Assembly (NCBI GenBank): GCA_020634315.1
Contig: JACKBV010000010.1
Location: 1 to 64,000, forward strand
Source: Ardenticatenaceae bacterium
GTDB taxonomy: Bacteria; Chloroflexota; Anaerolineae; Promineifilales; Promineifilaceae
DNA length: 64,000 nt
Direction of reading: 5' to 3'
The translations under genes were made by a program, and so were the position numbers. The notes beneath the pieces were generated by a model. The model made no database searches. It saw nothing but the letters and a program-made list of their open reading frames with translations, and was not told the origin of the DNA. Positions within the stretch are counted from its first letter, which is position 1, and every line of letters starts with the position of its first letter. This document shows positions 44,480 to 53,467 of this stretch, piece by piece.

Positions 44480-45613
44480 ATGCGCAAACGACAACAACGC
44501 TTATTTGCCCTGGTACGCAAAGAATTGACACAGATGCTGCGCGACCGACGCACGTTGGGCATCATCATGGCTATCCCGCTCATTGAGTTATTCATCTTTG
44601 CCTATGCCGTAGAAATGACGGTTGACCACATTCCGACGGCCGTGGTGGATATGAGCCAGGACGACGAAAGCCGCCGCCTGGTAGAAGCCCTGGTTGTTTC
44701 TGGCTTTTTTGATGTGGATGTGTATCTGAACAGCGAAGCAGAATTGATTCATGCGCTCGATGCCGGGCAGGTACGCGCCGGATTCGTCATTCCGCCCAAC
44801 TTTGCCGAAGCCTTGCAGCGCGGCACAGCGCAGGTTTTGGTTTTGGTAGATGGGTCTGATTCATTTACCGTGCAGTCTGGTTATAGTGCGGCTTTGTCCG
44901 TGACACAGGCTTTTGCCACCGACTTGATGCTGCAAAAAATTGACCGCCTGGGGCAAGATGTGGGCGGCGTGCCCATCGAATCATTTACCCATGTGCTCTA
45001 TAACCCGAATATGGACGACATGGTGTTCATTGTGCCCGGCCTGGGGGCGATGCTGTTGCAATACATGACCATTAACTTGACGGCAACGGTGGTTGTGCGT
45101 GAGCGTGAAATGGGCACGATTGAGCAGTTGTTGATTACGCCTACCCGCCCCTTGGAACTGATGGTGGGCAAGATGGTTCCCAACATTTTGTTTTCCTTTC
45201 TGGCAATGATGATTGTCACATTTACCGGGATTTTCTGGTTTGACGTGCCTTTTCGTGGCAATTTTTGGCTGTATGTCTGGCTGACGCTGCTTTTTATTGT
45301 GTCGGGCTTGGGGATGGGGCTGCTCATGTCTACTGTGGCCCAGACGCAAAAGCAGGTGCAGCAGTTGTCGCAGTTGGTGGCCGTGCTCGGCTTGCTGTTG
45401 ACTGGTTTCATTTATCCGCGACCGCCCATGCCGGTTGCCATTCAGGCTGTCGGTGGTTTGATTCCCTTGACCTATTTTGTGCGCATTGTGCGTGGCATTT
45501 TTACCAAAGGGGTGGGGCTGGAGTTTTTGTGGAGCGACGTGACGGCGCTGCTCATTTATAGCGCGGTCATTATGACGCTGGCGGCGGTGACGTTTCGCAA
45601 GAGGTTGGATTGA
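44480..45613 (+). CDS. ABC-2 type exporter permease 2
   Basis: 377 residues with the same architecture as the first permease: N-terminal helix, periplasmic domain, five C-terminal helices, motifs NLTATVVVREREMGTIEQLL and PLTYFVRIVRGIFTKGVGLE. ATG 44480 aligns the N-terminus with the paralogue; GTG 44468 is an alternative. Its stop shares one base with the next ATG (TGATG). Confidence 0.92.
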   Translation: MRKRQQRLFALVRKELTQMLRDRRTLGIIMAIPLIELFIFAYAVEMTVDHIPTAVVDMSQDDESRRLVEALVVSGFFDVDVYLNSEAELIHALDAGQVRAGFVIPPNFAEALQRGTAQVLVLVDGSDSFTVQSGYSAALSVTQAFATDLMLQKIDRLGQDVGGVPIESFTHVLYNPNMDDMVFIVPGLGAMLLQYMTINLTATVVVREREMGTIEQLLITPTRPLELMVGKMVPNILFSFLAMMIVTFTGIFWFDVPFRGNFWLYVWLTLLFIVSGLGMGLLMSTVAQTQKQVQQLSQLVAVLGLLLTGFIYPRPPMPVAIQAVGGLIPLTYFVRIVRGIFTKGVGLEFLWSDVTALLIYSAVIMTLAAVTFRKRLD

Positions 45614-46614
45614 TGAGTGAGTATGCCATTGCGGCTGACGGGCTGACGAAGGTGTTTAAGACGCGCGGTGGGCTGGTTACGGCCGTTTCCGAACTCACCC
45701 TGCACGTGCAACCCGGCGAAACCTTTGGCCTGATTGGGCCAGATGGCGCAGGCAAAACAACGGCAACACGCGTCATCTTAGGGCTGCTGCGCCGCAGCGG
45801 CGGCCACAGCAGCATCCTCGGCTACGACTCGATGCGCGACACCTATGCCATCCGCGAACGGGTTGGCTACATCGCGCAGCAGTTTGCCCTACCCGCCGAC
45901 TTGACCGTGATGGAGAACATGCAGTTTTTTGCCCATGTGCAGGGCGTGTCGCCGCGCCAGCAAAAGCAGCGCATCCCCGATTTGCTGGCCTTTGCCGGGT
46001 TGGGCGAATTTACAGAGCGGTTGGCGGGACGGCTTTCTGGTGGCATGAAGAAGAAGCTGGCGCTGGCGTGCAGTTTGGTGCATGAGCCGCAAGTGGTGCT
46101 GCTGGATGAGCCGACGTTGGGCGTTGACCCGGTGAGCCGCCGCGAGTTTTGGCATTTGTTGGGCAAACTGCGGGCGGAGAAAGGGTTGACGATTTTGGTA
46201 TGCACGCCGTACATGGATGAGGCGGAGCGCTGTAATCGGGTGGGGCTGATGGTAAACGGCCGTTTCATTGCCTACGACACCCCCAAAGCAATCAAACGGC
46301 AGGTAAACGGCCGTCTCCTCGAATTCACGCCATCAGACACACCCAACACCCTGGCGCTGCTGCAAAATCCGTCGCGCCTCGGCGTGGATGGCATTCTCGA
46401 AGTACAAACTTATGGCGCAATGCTGCACTTGTTCGTCGATGATCCGGCGCTGCGCGTGCCACAGCTTACCGCCGCCTTATCTGCACAGGGCATTACCCTG
46501 GACGGCTTGCGCGAAATTGAGCCGCGCATGGAAGAGGCGTTTATTTCATTGATTCGCAGGCAGGAAGAGGAAAGGGTAGACGGTAAACGGTTATCGGTCG
46601 TGGGGACGGCGTGA
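45613..46614 (+). CDS. ABC exporter ATPase 1
   Basis: 333 residues from ATG 45613. Walker A GPDGAGKTTATRV, signature RLSGGMKKKLALACS, Walker B VVLLDEPTLGVDP and a C-terminal extension after the NBD. It matches the first half of the fused double ATPase YbhF. Two iterated palindromes at 46256 and 46308 fall in the C-terminal extension (NGRF and NGRL). Confidence 0.93.
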   Translation: MSEYAIAADGLTKVFKTRGGLVTAVSELTLHVQPGETFGLIGPDGAGKTTATRVILGLLRRSGGHSSILGYDSMRDTYAIRERVGYIAQQFALPADLTVMENMQFFAHVQGVSPRQQKQRIPDLLAFAGLGEFTERLAGRLSGGMKKKLALACSLVHEPQVVLLDEPTLGVDPVSRREFWHLLGKLRAEKGLTILVCTPYMDEAERCNRVGLMVNGRFIAYDTPKAIKRQVNGRLLEFTPSDTPNTLALLQNPSRLGVDGILEVQTYGAMLHLFVDDPALRVPQLTAALSAQGITLDGLREIEPRMEEAFISLIRRQEEERVDGKRLSVVGTA

Positions 46615-46616
46615 CA

Positions 46617-47564
46617 ATGGACGATTACACGATTGAAGTAAATCATCTCAGCAAGCAATTTGGCGCGTTTACGGCCGTTGACGACATCTCCTTTCGCGTG
46701 CGGCGTGGAGAAGTGTACGGCTGGCTGGGGCCAAACGGCGCGGGCAAAACGACAACCATCCGCATGTTGCTTGGCTTGCTGCGGCCGACAAGCGGCGAGG
46801 CGCGTGTGTTGGGTTTCAATCCGGCCAGCGAAGCCAAAAAGATGCAGGCGCGTGTGGGGTACATGTCGCAGTTGTTCACACTCTACAACGACCTCACCGC
46901 CGCCGAAAACATCCGCTTTTATGGCCTGGCGTATGGCCTGAAACGGCGGCAGCTGCGCCGCCGCCATGCCGAAATCATCGCGATGGCCGGGCTGCAAGGG
47001 CGCGAACGGGCATTGACGGCGACATTGTCTGGCGGCTGGAAGCAGCGCCTGGCCTTGGGCTGTGCCATTGTACACGAGCCGGAAGTGGTCTTTCTCGATG
47101 AGCCGACAGCGGGCGTAGACCCCATCAGCCGCCGCCAGTTTTGGGATTTGATTTATGAGATGGCGGGGCGCGGGGTGACGGTGTTGGTGACGACGCATTA
47201 CATGGATGAGGCGGAGTTGTGCCAACGGGTTGGCTTTATTAGTCGCGGGCGTTTGTTGGCCTTGGACACGCCGCAGCGCTTGAAAGAGACGCAAATGAGC
47301 GGGCGCGTCTTGGAAATCAATACGACGCATCCGGATCGGGCGCTGCGTGTGCTGCAAGAGGCACAGGAAAACGGCCGTTTCCCGGCCGACGAAATCGCTT
47401 TATACGGGGCACAAATTCATGCCGTTGTCCCCGGCAGCGACGACGCCGCTGCCTGGAAAGAGCCGATTGCCGCCTTACTCGCTGAGGCTGGCATGGTCGT
47501 GAACAGCATCGAATGGATTGCGCCCACTTTGGAAGATGTCTTTATCTCGACGGTGAAAAGATAA
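46617..47564 (+). CDS. ABC exporter ATPase 2
   Basis: 315 residues. Walker A GPNGAGKTTTIRMLLGLLRP, signature TLSGGWKQRLALGCAIVHEP, Walker B VVFLDEPTAGVDPISRRQF and the switch His in VTTHYMDEAE. It is most like the second half of YbhF. GTG 46611 would overlap the preceding stop (GTGA) and is a possible start. The pair of separate ATPases matches the two permeases. Confidence 0.92.
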   Translation: MDDYTIEVNHLSKQFGAFTAVDDISFRVRRGEVYGWLGPNGAGKTTTIRMLLGLLRPTSGEARVLGFNPASEAKKMQARVGYMSQLFTLYNDLTAAENIRFYGLAYGLKRRQLRRRHAEIIAMAGLQGRERALTATLSGGWKQRLALGCAIVHEPEVVFLDEPTAGVDPISRRQFWDLIYEMAGRGVTVLVTTHYMDEAELCQRVGFISRGRLLALDTPQRLKETQMSGRVLEINTTHPDRALRVLQEAQENGRFPADEIALYGAQIHAVVPGSDDAAAWKEPIAALLAEAGMVVNSIEWIAPTLEDVFISTVKR

Positions 47565-47585
47565 CCGGTCGTTGTGAGGTTTGCT

Positions 47586-49073
47586 ATGAAGAAAAAAATA
47601 GCAGGTTTATTGGTACTCGTTTTGATAGCTGGCGCTGTATGGGGCTGGCAGGCAAGCGCGGGCACGGCAGTGGGAACGGCCGTTCGTCAGCAGCTCTCCG
47701 CCTATTTACCAGAAAGCTTGCAGCCTGCCGTGAATGGCGAAGAAGATGTTGTCCGCGCTTCGGGCATCATCGAAGCGGATACGGTAGAGATTGCCAGCGA
47801 GTTTGGCGGTCGCATTACGGCCATGCCGCTGCACGCCGGTGATGCGGTTGCCGTGGGACAATTGTTGGTGACGCTGGATACGGCCGTACTCGATGCCCAA
47901 ATTGCCGCCGCGCAGGCAGGCGTCGCCGTTGCCCAGGCCGGTTTGGATCAGGCGCAAGCCGGAGCACGCCCCACACAAATTGCCATTGCCGAGGCGCAGC
48001 TGGCCCAGGCACAGGCCGGACAATGGGCCTCGCAGCAAGTCGTCAGCGACACAATGGCGCTTGTCGCAAATCCGCAAGACATTCGCTTGCAAATTGCCGT
48101 GACGCAGGCGCAGGTAACGGCTGCCGATCAGCGTATTGCCGAAGCGGTTGCCGAAAAAGATGCCATTGAGCTGGCGAAAAACAAATTTGAGGAGTTAAAC
48201 GATGAATGGGGCGGCGGTGGTCGCCAAAAGTTCCTCGTTTCCAGCGGCTCGCTGGACGGCATTCCCGGCGACATTTTGGAGCAAATTGGCGATGTGTCCG
48301 ATGGCGTCTACAGTGTGCGCGATTATGAGCTGCACATCAGCGGCAACCATTATGAGCTGTACAAATGGGTGACGGTGAATCTGCCGTTGAGCCTGCACCT
48401 GACGCCCAATCAATGGTGGCAGGCGTGGGTGGGCGTCAATGCGGCGTCCGCACAGCGCGACGGGCTGCAAGCCTCGCTGGGGCAGTTATATGCGCAGTAT
48501 ACGCATCCGCAAACATTGGAAGCGAATGTGGATGGGGCGTTTGCCGCCTGGACGCAGGCGCAGGCGCAGGTTGCGCTGGCGCAGGCGCAGGTGGATGGGT
48601 ATGAGGCGGGGGCGACGACGGCGCAGTTGAATTTGTTGACGGCGCAGTTGAATCAGGCGCAGGCGATGTTGGATGCGCTGTTGGCGCAGCGGGAGTTGAT
48701 GACGCTGACGGCGCTGACGGATGGCGTTGTTGTCGATGAGGTGCTGCATCCTGGCGAAGTGGCTGCCCCTGGGGCGACGCTGTTGACGGTGGCGCGGCTG
48801 CATGATTTGCATTTGCGTGTTTATGTGCCGGAGACGCAGTTGGGGCAAGTTTTTGTGGGGCAGGCGGTGCAGGTGACGGTGGATAGTTTTCCGCAGCAGG
48901 TGTTTGTGGGGGAGGTGACGGGGATTGGGGATCAGGCGGAGTTTACGCCGCGCAATGTGACGACGGCGGCGGAGCGGGCGTTGTTGGTGTTTGCGGTGGA
49001 GATTCGTTTGCCGAATACGGATGGGCTGTTGAAGCCGGGGATGCCGGCGGATGTGGTGATCGGGGGACGGTAA
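47586..49073 (+). CDS. HlyD/YbhG-like membrane fusion protein 1
   Basis: 495 residues. An N-terminal signal anchor (AGLLVLVLIAGAVWGW) precedes the lipoyl half-domain VEIASEFGGRITAMPLHAGD. A long Ala/Gln-rich helical hairpin (about 100-360, with a non-repetitive insert 200-290) follows, then the second lipoyl half, VVDEVLHPGEVAAPGATLLT, and a beta-barrel domain. It would link the exporter to the outer envelope. ATG 47586 has GAGG seven bases upstream. GC rises toward the 3' end. Confidence 0.9.
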   Translation: MKKKIAGLLVLVLIAGAVWGWQASAGTAVGTAVRQQLSAYLPESLQPAVNGEEDVVRASGIIEADTVEIASEFGGRITAMPLHAGDAVAVGQLLVTLDTAVLDAQIAAAQAGVAVAQAGLDQAQAGARPTQIAIAEAQLAQAQAGQWASQQVVSDTMALVANPQDIRLQIAVTQAQVTAADQRIAEAVAEKDAIELAKNKFEELNDEWGGGGRQKFLVSSGSLDGIPGDILEQIGDVSDGVYSVRDYELHISGNHYELYKWVTVNLPLSLHLTPNQWWQAWVGVNAASAQRDGLQASLGQLYAQYTHPQTLEANVDGAFAAWTQAQAQVALAQAQVDGYEAGATTAQLNLLTAQLNQAQAMLDALLAQRELMTLTALTDGVVVDEVLHPGEVAAPGATLLTVARLHDLHLRVYVPETQLGQVFVGQAVQVTVDSFPQQVFVGEVTGIGDQAEFTPRNVTTAAERALLVFAVEIRLPNTDGLLKPGMPADVVIGGR

Positions 49074-49145
49074 TCGGTAATCGGTGGTCGGTGGTCGGTA
49101 ATCGGTGGTCGGGGGTCGGTAATCGGTGGTCGGGGTCGGTGAATG
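49070..49145. repeat. GGTAATCGGTGGTCGG tandem repeat
   Basis: About six TAATCGGTGGTCGGT-like units directly after the first fusion-protein stop. Related units occur at 57661 and 63877. Confidence 0.85.
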
Positions 49146-49149
49146 GTGA

Positions 49150-49440
49150 TGAGGAATCGTTGAAGGACGTTGAGGAATGGCTAAAGGACATTGAGGAATG
49201 GCTGAAGGACATTGAGGAACGGCTAAACGACATTGAGGAATGACTAAACGACATTGAGGAATGACTAAACGACACTGAGGAATGACTAAACGACACTGAG
49301 GAACGACTAAACGACACTGAGGAACGACTAAACGACACTGAGGAACGACTAAACGACATTGAGGAACGACTAAACGACATTGAGGAACGACTAAACGACA
49401 TTGAGGAATGACTAAACGACATTGAGGAACGGTTCCTCAA
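49150..49440. repeat. 21-bp tandem repeat array (~14 units) between the two fusion proteins
   Basis: Units of GAACGACTAAACGACATTGAG with C/T variants. In the plus frame matching GAG GAA CGA CTA they encode the heptad EERLNDI, a coiled-coil pattern, but several units read EE-stop-LNDI because CGA has become TGA. The minus strand is open and would encode SSMSFSR units. With the flanking repeats, this makes up the whole 464-bp gap to the next gene at 49538. Confidence 0.92.
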
Positions 49441-49470
49441 CCTCCCGGAGGTTCAGAAACCTCCGGGAGG
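49441..49470. repeat. CCTCCCGGAGG short hairpin
   Basis: Arms at 49441-49451 and 49460-49470 around an 8-base loop: the short form of the element family, at the end of the 21-bp array. Confidence 0.85.
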
Positions 49471-49537
49471 ATCAGATTGTTGTACTGAGGAATGGTTGAA
49501 TGACAATCGGTAGTCTGATTGCGAAGAAAGGTGTGAG

Positions 49538-50767
49538 ATGAAGGCACGAAATGTGTTATGGATGTTGGTGGTGGGTTTGTTGGTGGTGGGGTGTCAGGGT
49601 GTGGCTGAGGAAACGGCCGTTTCCAGCACGTCTCTCATCGCTTCGGGAACCATCCAGGCACAACAAATTCACATTGCCAGCGAATTGGGCGGGCGTGTGT
49701 TGGCGGTTCATGCGGCTGTGGGTGATGCCGTGCAGCCGGGCGCTTTGTTGGTGGAACTGGATACGACGCCGTTGTTGTTGCAGTTGGCAGAAGCGGAAAC
49801 GGCCGTTGCCGTCGCGGCGGCCCAACTTGATTTGGTGCAGGCTGGCACGCGTCCAGAAGAAATTGCGGCGGCCCAGGCCGCTGTGCTGCTGGCCGAAGCG
49901 CAGCAAGATGGCGCCTGGTCAGCCTGGAACAATGCCGTGCTGGCTGTGGAAAATCCGCAAGCGTTGGATGCGCAAATTGTCGATGCGCGTGCCCAGGTCG
50001 AGCTGGCGGCGCAAGGCGTGGAACTGGCCGAAGCGCAGTTGCAGCAGCAGCAGTTGTTGCGCGACCAATATGTCGAAGGTTCGTTGCAGCGCGATATGGC
50101 CGATTATCAGGTGCAGGCTGCCGAGGCGGCATTGGCCGCAGCCACGGCCGACCAGACGACGGCGCAAACGCTGCTCAATTGGCTGTATGCGATTCGCAGC
50201 GAGCCGTTGGGGTTGTTGACCGAGGCTCACGTGGCCGGGGGGCAATATCGGGTGCTGCACGCGGGAACGCGTGTGGCGCAGGCGCAGTTGGATGATTTGT
50301 TGGCGGGTCCGACGCCGCAAGAGGTTGCTGTCGCGGAAACGGCCGTTGCCCTTGCCCAGGCCAAACTGCACGTTTTGGAAGTGCAGCAAGAAAAATTCAG
50401 CATTGTCAGCCCTGGGGCGGGGGTTGTGTTAGAGCAAGTCGTGTATCCTGGCGAAGTCGTCGCGCCAGCGGCGACCATTCTCACCATTGCCGACTTGAGC
50501 GAATTGACGTTAACCGTTTATGTGCCGGAAAATCGCATTGGCGATGTGCAGTTGGGGCAAGATGTGCAGGTGGGAATAGACAGCTTTCCCGGCCAACTGT
50601 TTCGGGGGCAGGTGACGCGCATTGGCAGCGAGCCAGAGTTTACGCCGCGCAATGTCGCCACTGTTGAGGAGCGGTTGAACACGTTTTATGCGGTGGATAT
50701 TCGCCTGGATAATGGGCAGGGATTGCTCAAGCCGGGCATGCCTGCCGACGCCACTTTTGCGCCATGA
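49538..50767 (+). CDS. HlyD-like membrane fusion lipoprotein 2
   Basis: 409 residues. The signal peptide ends in a lipobox, LLVVGCQG, so it is probably lipid-anchored at Cys19. A lipoyl half (IHIASELGGRVLAVHAAVGD), helical hairpin, second half VVLEQVVYPGEVVAPAATIL and beta barrel follow. It is similar to the first fusion protein but shorter. Three iterated palindromes encode ETAVS/ETAVA stretches. Its last codons overlap no other gene; the next starts 19 bases on. Confidence 0.9.
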   Translation: MKARNVLWMLVVGLLVVGCQGVAEETAVSSTSLIASGTIQAQQIHIASELGGRVLAVHAAVGDAVQPGALLVELDTTPLLLQLAEAETAVAVAAAQLDLVQAGTRPEEIAAAQAAVLLAEAQQDGAWSAWNNAVLAVENPQALDAQIVDARAQVELAAQGVELAEAQLQQQQLLRDQYVEGSLQRDMADYQVQAAEAALAAATADQTTAQTLLNWLYAIRSEPLGLLTEAHVAGGQYRVLHAGTRVAQAQLDDLLAGPTPQEVAVAETAVALAQAKLHVLEVQQEKFSIVSPGAGVVLEQVVYPGEVVAPAATILTIADLSELTLTVYVPENRIGDVQLGQDVQVGIDSFPGQLFRGQVTRIGSEPEFTPRNVATVEERLNTFYAVDIRLDNGQGLLKPGMPADATFAP

Positions 50768-50786
50768 TGCTATAATCGGTCATTGT

Positions 50787-51272
50787 ATGACCAAAATGAC
50801 TGCCGTTGATTTACAACAATATTTGCATGAACAACAGATTGCGGCGCAGATTATCCATTTGCCAAGCACGACATTGACCGTGCCAGAAGCGGCTGATGTG
50901 TTAGGCGTGTCGCCAGACCAGATTATCAAATCGGTGTTGTTTCTGGCGGAAGGTGAACCGCTGTTGGTGATTAGCTGTGGCGTGGCGCGGATTGCCTGGA
51001 AGCAGTTGGCTGATTGGCTTGGCATTTCGCGGCGACGTTTGAAGACGGGCACGGCCGATCAGGTGCTGGCTATTACTGGTTATGTGGTGGGGTCGGTGCC
51101 TCCATTTGGGCATCGCCATCAACTGCGCACGGTTGTGGAAACGGCCGTTCTCGATCAGCCCATCATCTATGGCGGCGGCGGCGATGTGAACGCGCTGCTG
51201 CGCTTGACGCCGGGGGAATTGCAGCGTGTGGTGGGTGAGGAAACGGCCGTGTTAGCGGAGCGAGAGTCTTGA
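50787..51272 (+). CDS. YbaK/ProX-type aminoacyl-tRNA deacylase
   Basis: 161 residues: DQIIKSVLFLAEGEPLLVIS with the conserved Lys and GYVVGSVPPFGHRHQL, typical of YbaK/prolyl-tRNA editing domains. It would hydrolyse mischarged tRNA in trans. TATAAT at 50771-50776 sits ten bases before the ATG. Its stop overlaps the patatin TTG start (TTGA). Confidence 0.9.
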   Translation: MTKMTAVDLQQYLHEQQIAAQIIHLPSTTLTVPEAADVLGVSPDQIIKSVLFLAEGEPLLVISCGVARIAWKQLADWLGISRRRLKTGTADQVLAITGYVVGSVPPFGHRHQLRTVVETAVLDQPIIYGGGGDVNALLRLTPGELQRVVGEETAVLAERES

Positions 51273-52336
51273 GTAAATTTTATCCATTCAAAAACCTGGC
51301 TTTTCAGGGCGGCGGTGTGAAGACATTGGCCTATCAGGGCGCACTGTATGTGCTGGAAGCCGAAGGTATTCTTGATCAGATTGAGCATGTTGTTGGCACA
51401 TCGGCCGGTGCCGTCGTCGCCATGCTCGTCAGTTTTCGTCTCAGCATGGATGAGACATTTACCGTTTTTAACACATTGGATTTCGCACGCGTGCCGCGCT
51501 TGCGTTCGGTGAAGGATTTACAATGGCAGCCGCCCAAGCTGGTGGAGCCGCAGTTAGATCGTCTCGTTGCCAATTTCGATGGCGTCAAGCGCTTGTTGTA
51601 CGAGTATGGCTGGTATGCGCATGATCATGGGTATACCTGGCTGCATGAGGTGATTGCTGAGCGCTGTGGTGGAAACGGCCGTGCCACGTTTGCCGATTTT
51701 CGCAATTGCGGCTTCCGCGATTTGCACGTGGTTGTCACCAATATCTCCAGCCGCCGCATGGAATTATTCAACGCCAACAACACGCCCGATGTCGCCGTCG
51801 CCGATGCGCTGCTCATGTCCCAATCCATCCCCCTGTTTTTCGAGGCGTTACAATTCGATGGGCAGCAGTTTGGCGCGGGAGATTATTACGGCGATGGCGG
51901 CGTCCTCAACAACTTCCCCCTGCACGTTTTTGATCGCCCTGAAATGGCTGGCGGAACCGAATGGTTTGTGAACGGCGTGAATTGGGAGACATTGGGGCTG
52001 CGCCTCTACACCCCGCCCGATTGCCCTGGTTCGCAGCGCCCCGTGACCAGCATCATCAGCTACATGGCAAATTTGCTAGAAGCGATGGTTGATCAACAAG
52101 ATGCGGTCTATGCCTCCAACCATTCCGACCATTGGCGCACCATTAACATCAGCAATTGTTGTGTGTCATTGACTGATTTCAGCATTCATCCTGGCGCAGA
52201 TGATCCCAAATACCAAAAACTGGTCGCCTCAGGACGGGAAGCGGCAACTGCCTTTTTGCAGAATTACGAACCCCCGACACCGGATCAATTGACAAAGCTG
52301 AAGCGCATTCTCAGCCATTTGTGGCCGCTTTCCTAA
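51269..52336 (+). CDS. Patatin-like phospholipase
   Basis: 355 residues: oxyanion loop LAFQGGGVKTLAYQGAL, nucleophile Ser in HVVGTSAGAVVAML and catalytic Asp in YYGDGGVLNNFPLHVF, all in normal order. It cleaves acyl ester bonds of lipids. No signal peptide. Starts with TTG, coupled to the YbaK stop. Confidence 0.92.
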   Translation: MSKFYPFKNLAFQGGGVKTLAYQGALYVLEAEGILDQIEHVVGTSAGAVVAMLVSFRLSMDETFTVFNTLDFARVPRLRSVKDLQWQPPKLVEPQLDRLVANFDGVKRLLYEYGWYAHDHGYTWLHEVIAERCGGNGRATFADFRNCGFRDLHVVVTNISSRRMELFNANNTPDVAVADALLMSQSIPLFFEALQFDGQQFGAGDYYGDGGVLNNFPLHVFDRPEMAGGTEWFVNGVNWETLGLRLYTPPDCPGSQRPVTSIISYMANLLEAMVDQQDAVYASNHSDHWRTINISNCCVSLTDFSIHPGADDPKYQKLVASGREAATAFLQNYEPPTPDQLTKLKRILSHLWPLS

Positions 52337-52387
52337 AGGTTCATCTATTAACTTTTGGCTTTGGCTTATAATGACCACTTTAACGGA

Positions 52388-52424
52388 GGATGGCTAAGGC
52401 CGCCACTACAAACTTTAGCCATCC
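52388..52424. terminator. Hairpin between convergent patatin and DUF gene
   Basis: GGATGGCTAA and TTAGCCATCC form a 10-bp perfect stem with a 17-base loop. No long T-run, so terminator activity is uncertain; the place between convergent genes fits. Confidence 0.5.
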
Positions 52425-52431
52425 CTGACTG

Positions 52432-53463
52432 TTAACGGTTCATAAAATCCAGTAGACTGGCCTTTGCTATCTCCAATTCGCGCAGGTAGGAACTTGTTTT
52501 GATACGTATCCCCAATTCCTGACAAAGCGGGGAAATTAACCCGTGTATACGTGCTGATTGGACGAAAATGGTCTTTGGGCGCAGCGAGGCGTTTGCTAAG
52601 ATGTAGAGCAATTTCAAAGCAACTTGCCCCAACATGTCGTCCATGGTTGGATCAGCGCTCAAGGTTTGTCCACCTATAATGAACCCACTTTTATGCTCTA
52701 CCGCCAACAGCGAGTAGGCGAAAAACGGGCGCTGCCCTTTTTGCTCCTGAATTTGTGCTGGGGTCATGAAGAAATCAACTTCCAGCGAAGATTTACTCAA
52801 AGGCAGGTTTTTGACAAAAGCCAATGCTTCTATATCCAGCATAATGTTGATTTTGCGTGACTTAGGCGGGTGTACTTGCATTATCTGATCTTGCCATAGC
52901 AATGTTTCCCCTTCCATTATTGGCATACGAATCAGGTAAGAAAACTCGTCATCTAAGGGAGGTAGCAAGTTCGGATTTTCACGTACTCGTGGAGCGACAT
53001 CTAACACTTGTGTCAGTACATGAACCAGAAATTTAGCCTCATCTTGTGTCAGGTACCAGGGAACAAAGCCTGGGCGGTAGCTGCGAAAAACCGGCCATGA
53101 TTGTCGCCCGCGAAATTTACGCCCCAATGTGTTCATTACTTTCCGATCTTCGGAGGTGACCATCTCTCGATTTTCAAAAGAAGCCTGTAGTTGTTGTACC
53201 TCCAGGATAGATTCGGGTTCTACTTCATCGTGTTGGATAGCCCAAAATCTGTACAATGCCTCTGTGCCCAGGTAAACAGCAATGGCTAGATGTTCGCCCA
53301 ATGACCCCATAATACTGACAAAGCCATATTCACTTGTGTCTGGATTTTGCACCCCAAAAACCATGTCTTCATTCATAAATGTCCAGGGGGCTAGTTTCTT
53401 GATTTCGGGTATCAAGTCATATAATTGCTGCCATTCTGCCATTGTTGGGAAAGGTTCGTTCAT
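52432..53463 (-). CDS. DUF7309/DUF6930-like protein
   Basis: 343 residues. WQQLYDLIPEIKKLAPWTFM, DMVFGVQNPDTSEYGFVSIM and LAIAVYLGTEALYRF resemble the DUF7309 family; the C-terminal half (SRKINIMLDIEALAFVKNL onward) resembles DUF6930. Soluble. Function unknown. The DNA is visibly more AT-rich than its neighbours and has no iterated palindrome, so the gene may be a recent arrival. Confidence 0.7.
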   Translation of the reverse strand: MNEPFPTMAEWQQLYDLIPEIKKLAPWTFMNEDMVFGVQNPDTSEYGFVSIMGSLGEHLAIAVYLGTEALYRFWAIQHDEVEPESILEVQQLQASFENREMVTSEDRKVMNTLGRKFRGRQSWPVFRSYRPGFVPWYLTQDEAKFLVHVLTQVLDVAPRVRENPNLLPPLDDEFSYLIRMPIMEGETLLWQDQIMQVHPPKSRKINIMLDIEALAFVKNLPLSKSSLEVDFFMTPAQIQEQKGQRPFFAYSLLAVEHKSGFIIGGQTLSADPTMDDMLGQVALKLLYILANASLRPKTIFVQSARIHGLISPLCQELGIRIKTSSYLRELEIAKASLLDFMNR

Positions 53464-53467
53464 TTTG

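Noticed and set aside
48943..49440. Minus-strand frame encoding SSMSFSR repeats
   Set aside because: Produced by the 21-bp tandem repeat and overlapping a real gene end; no ribosome site.
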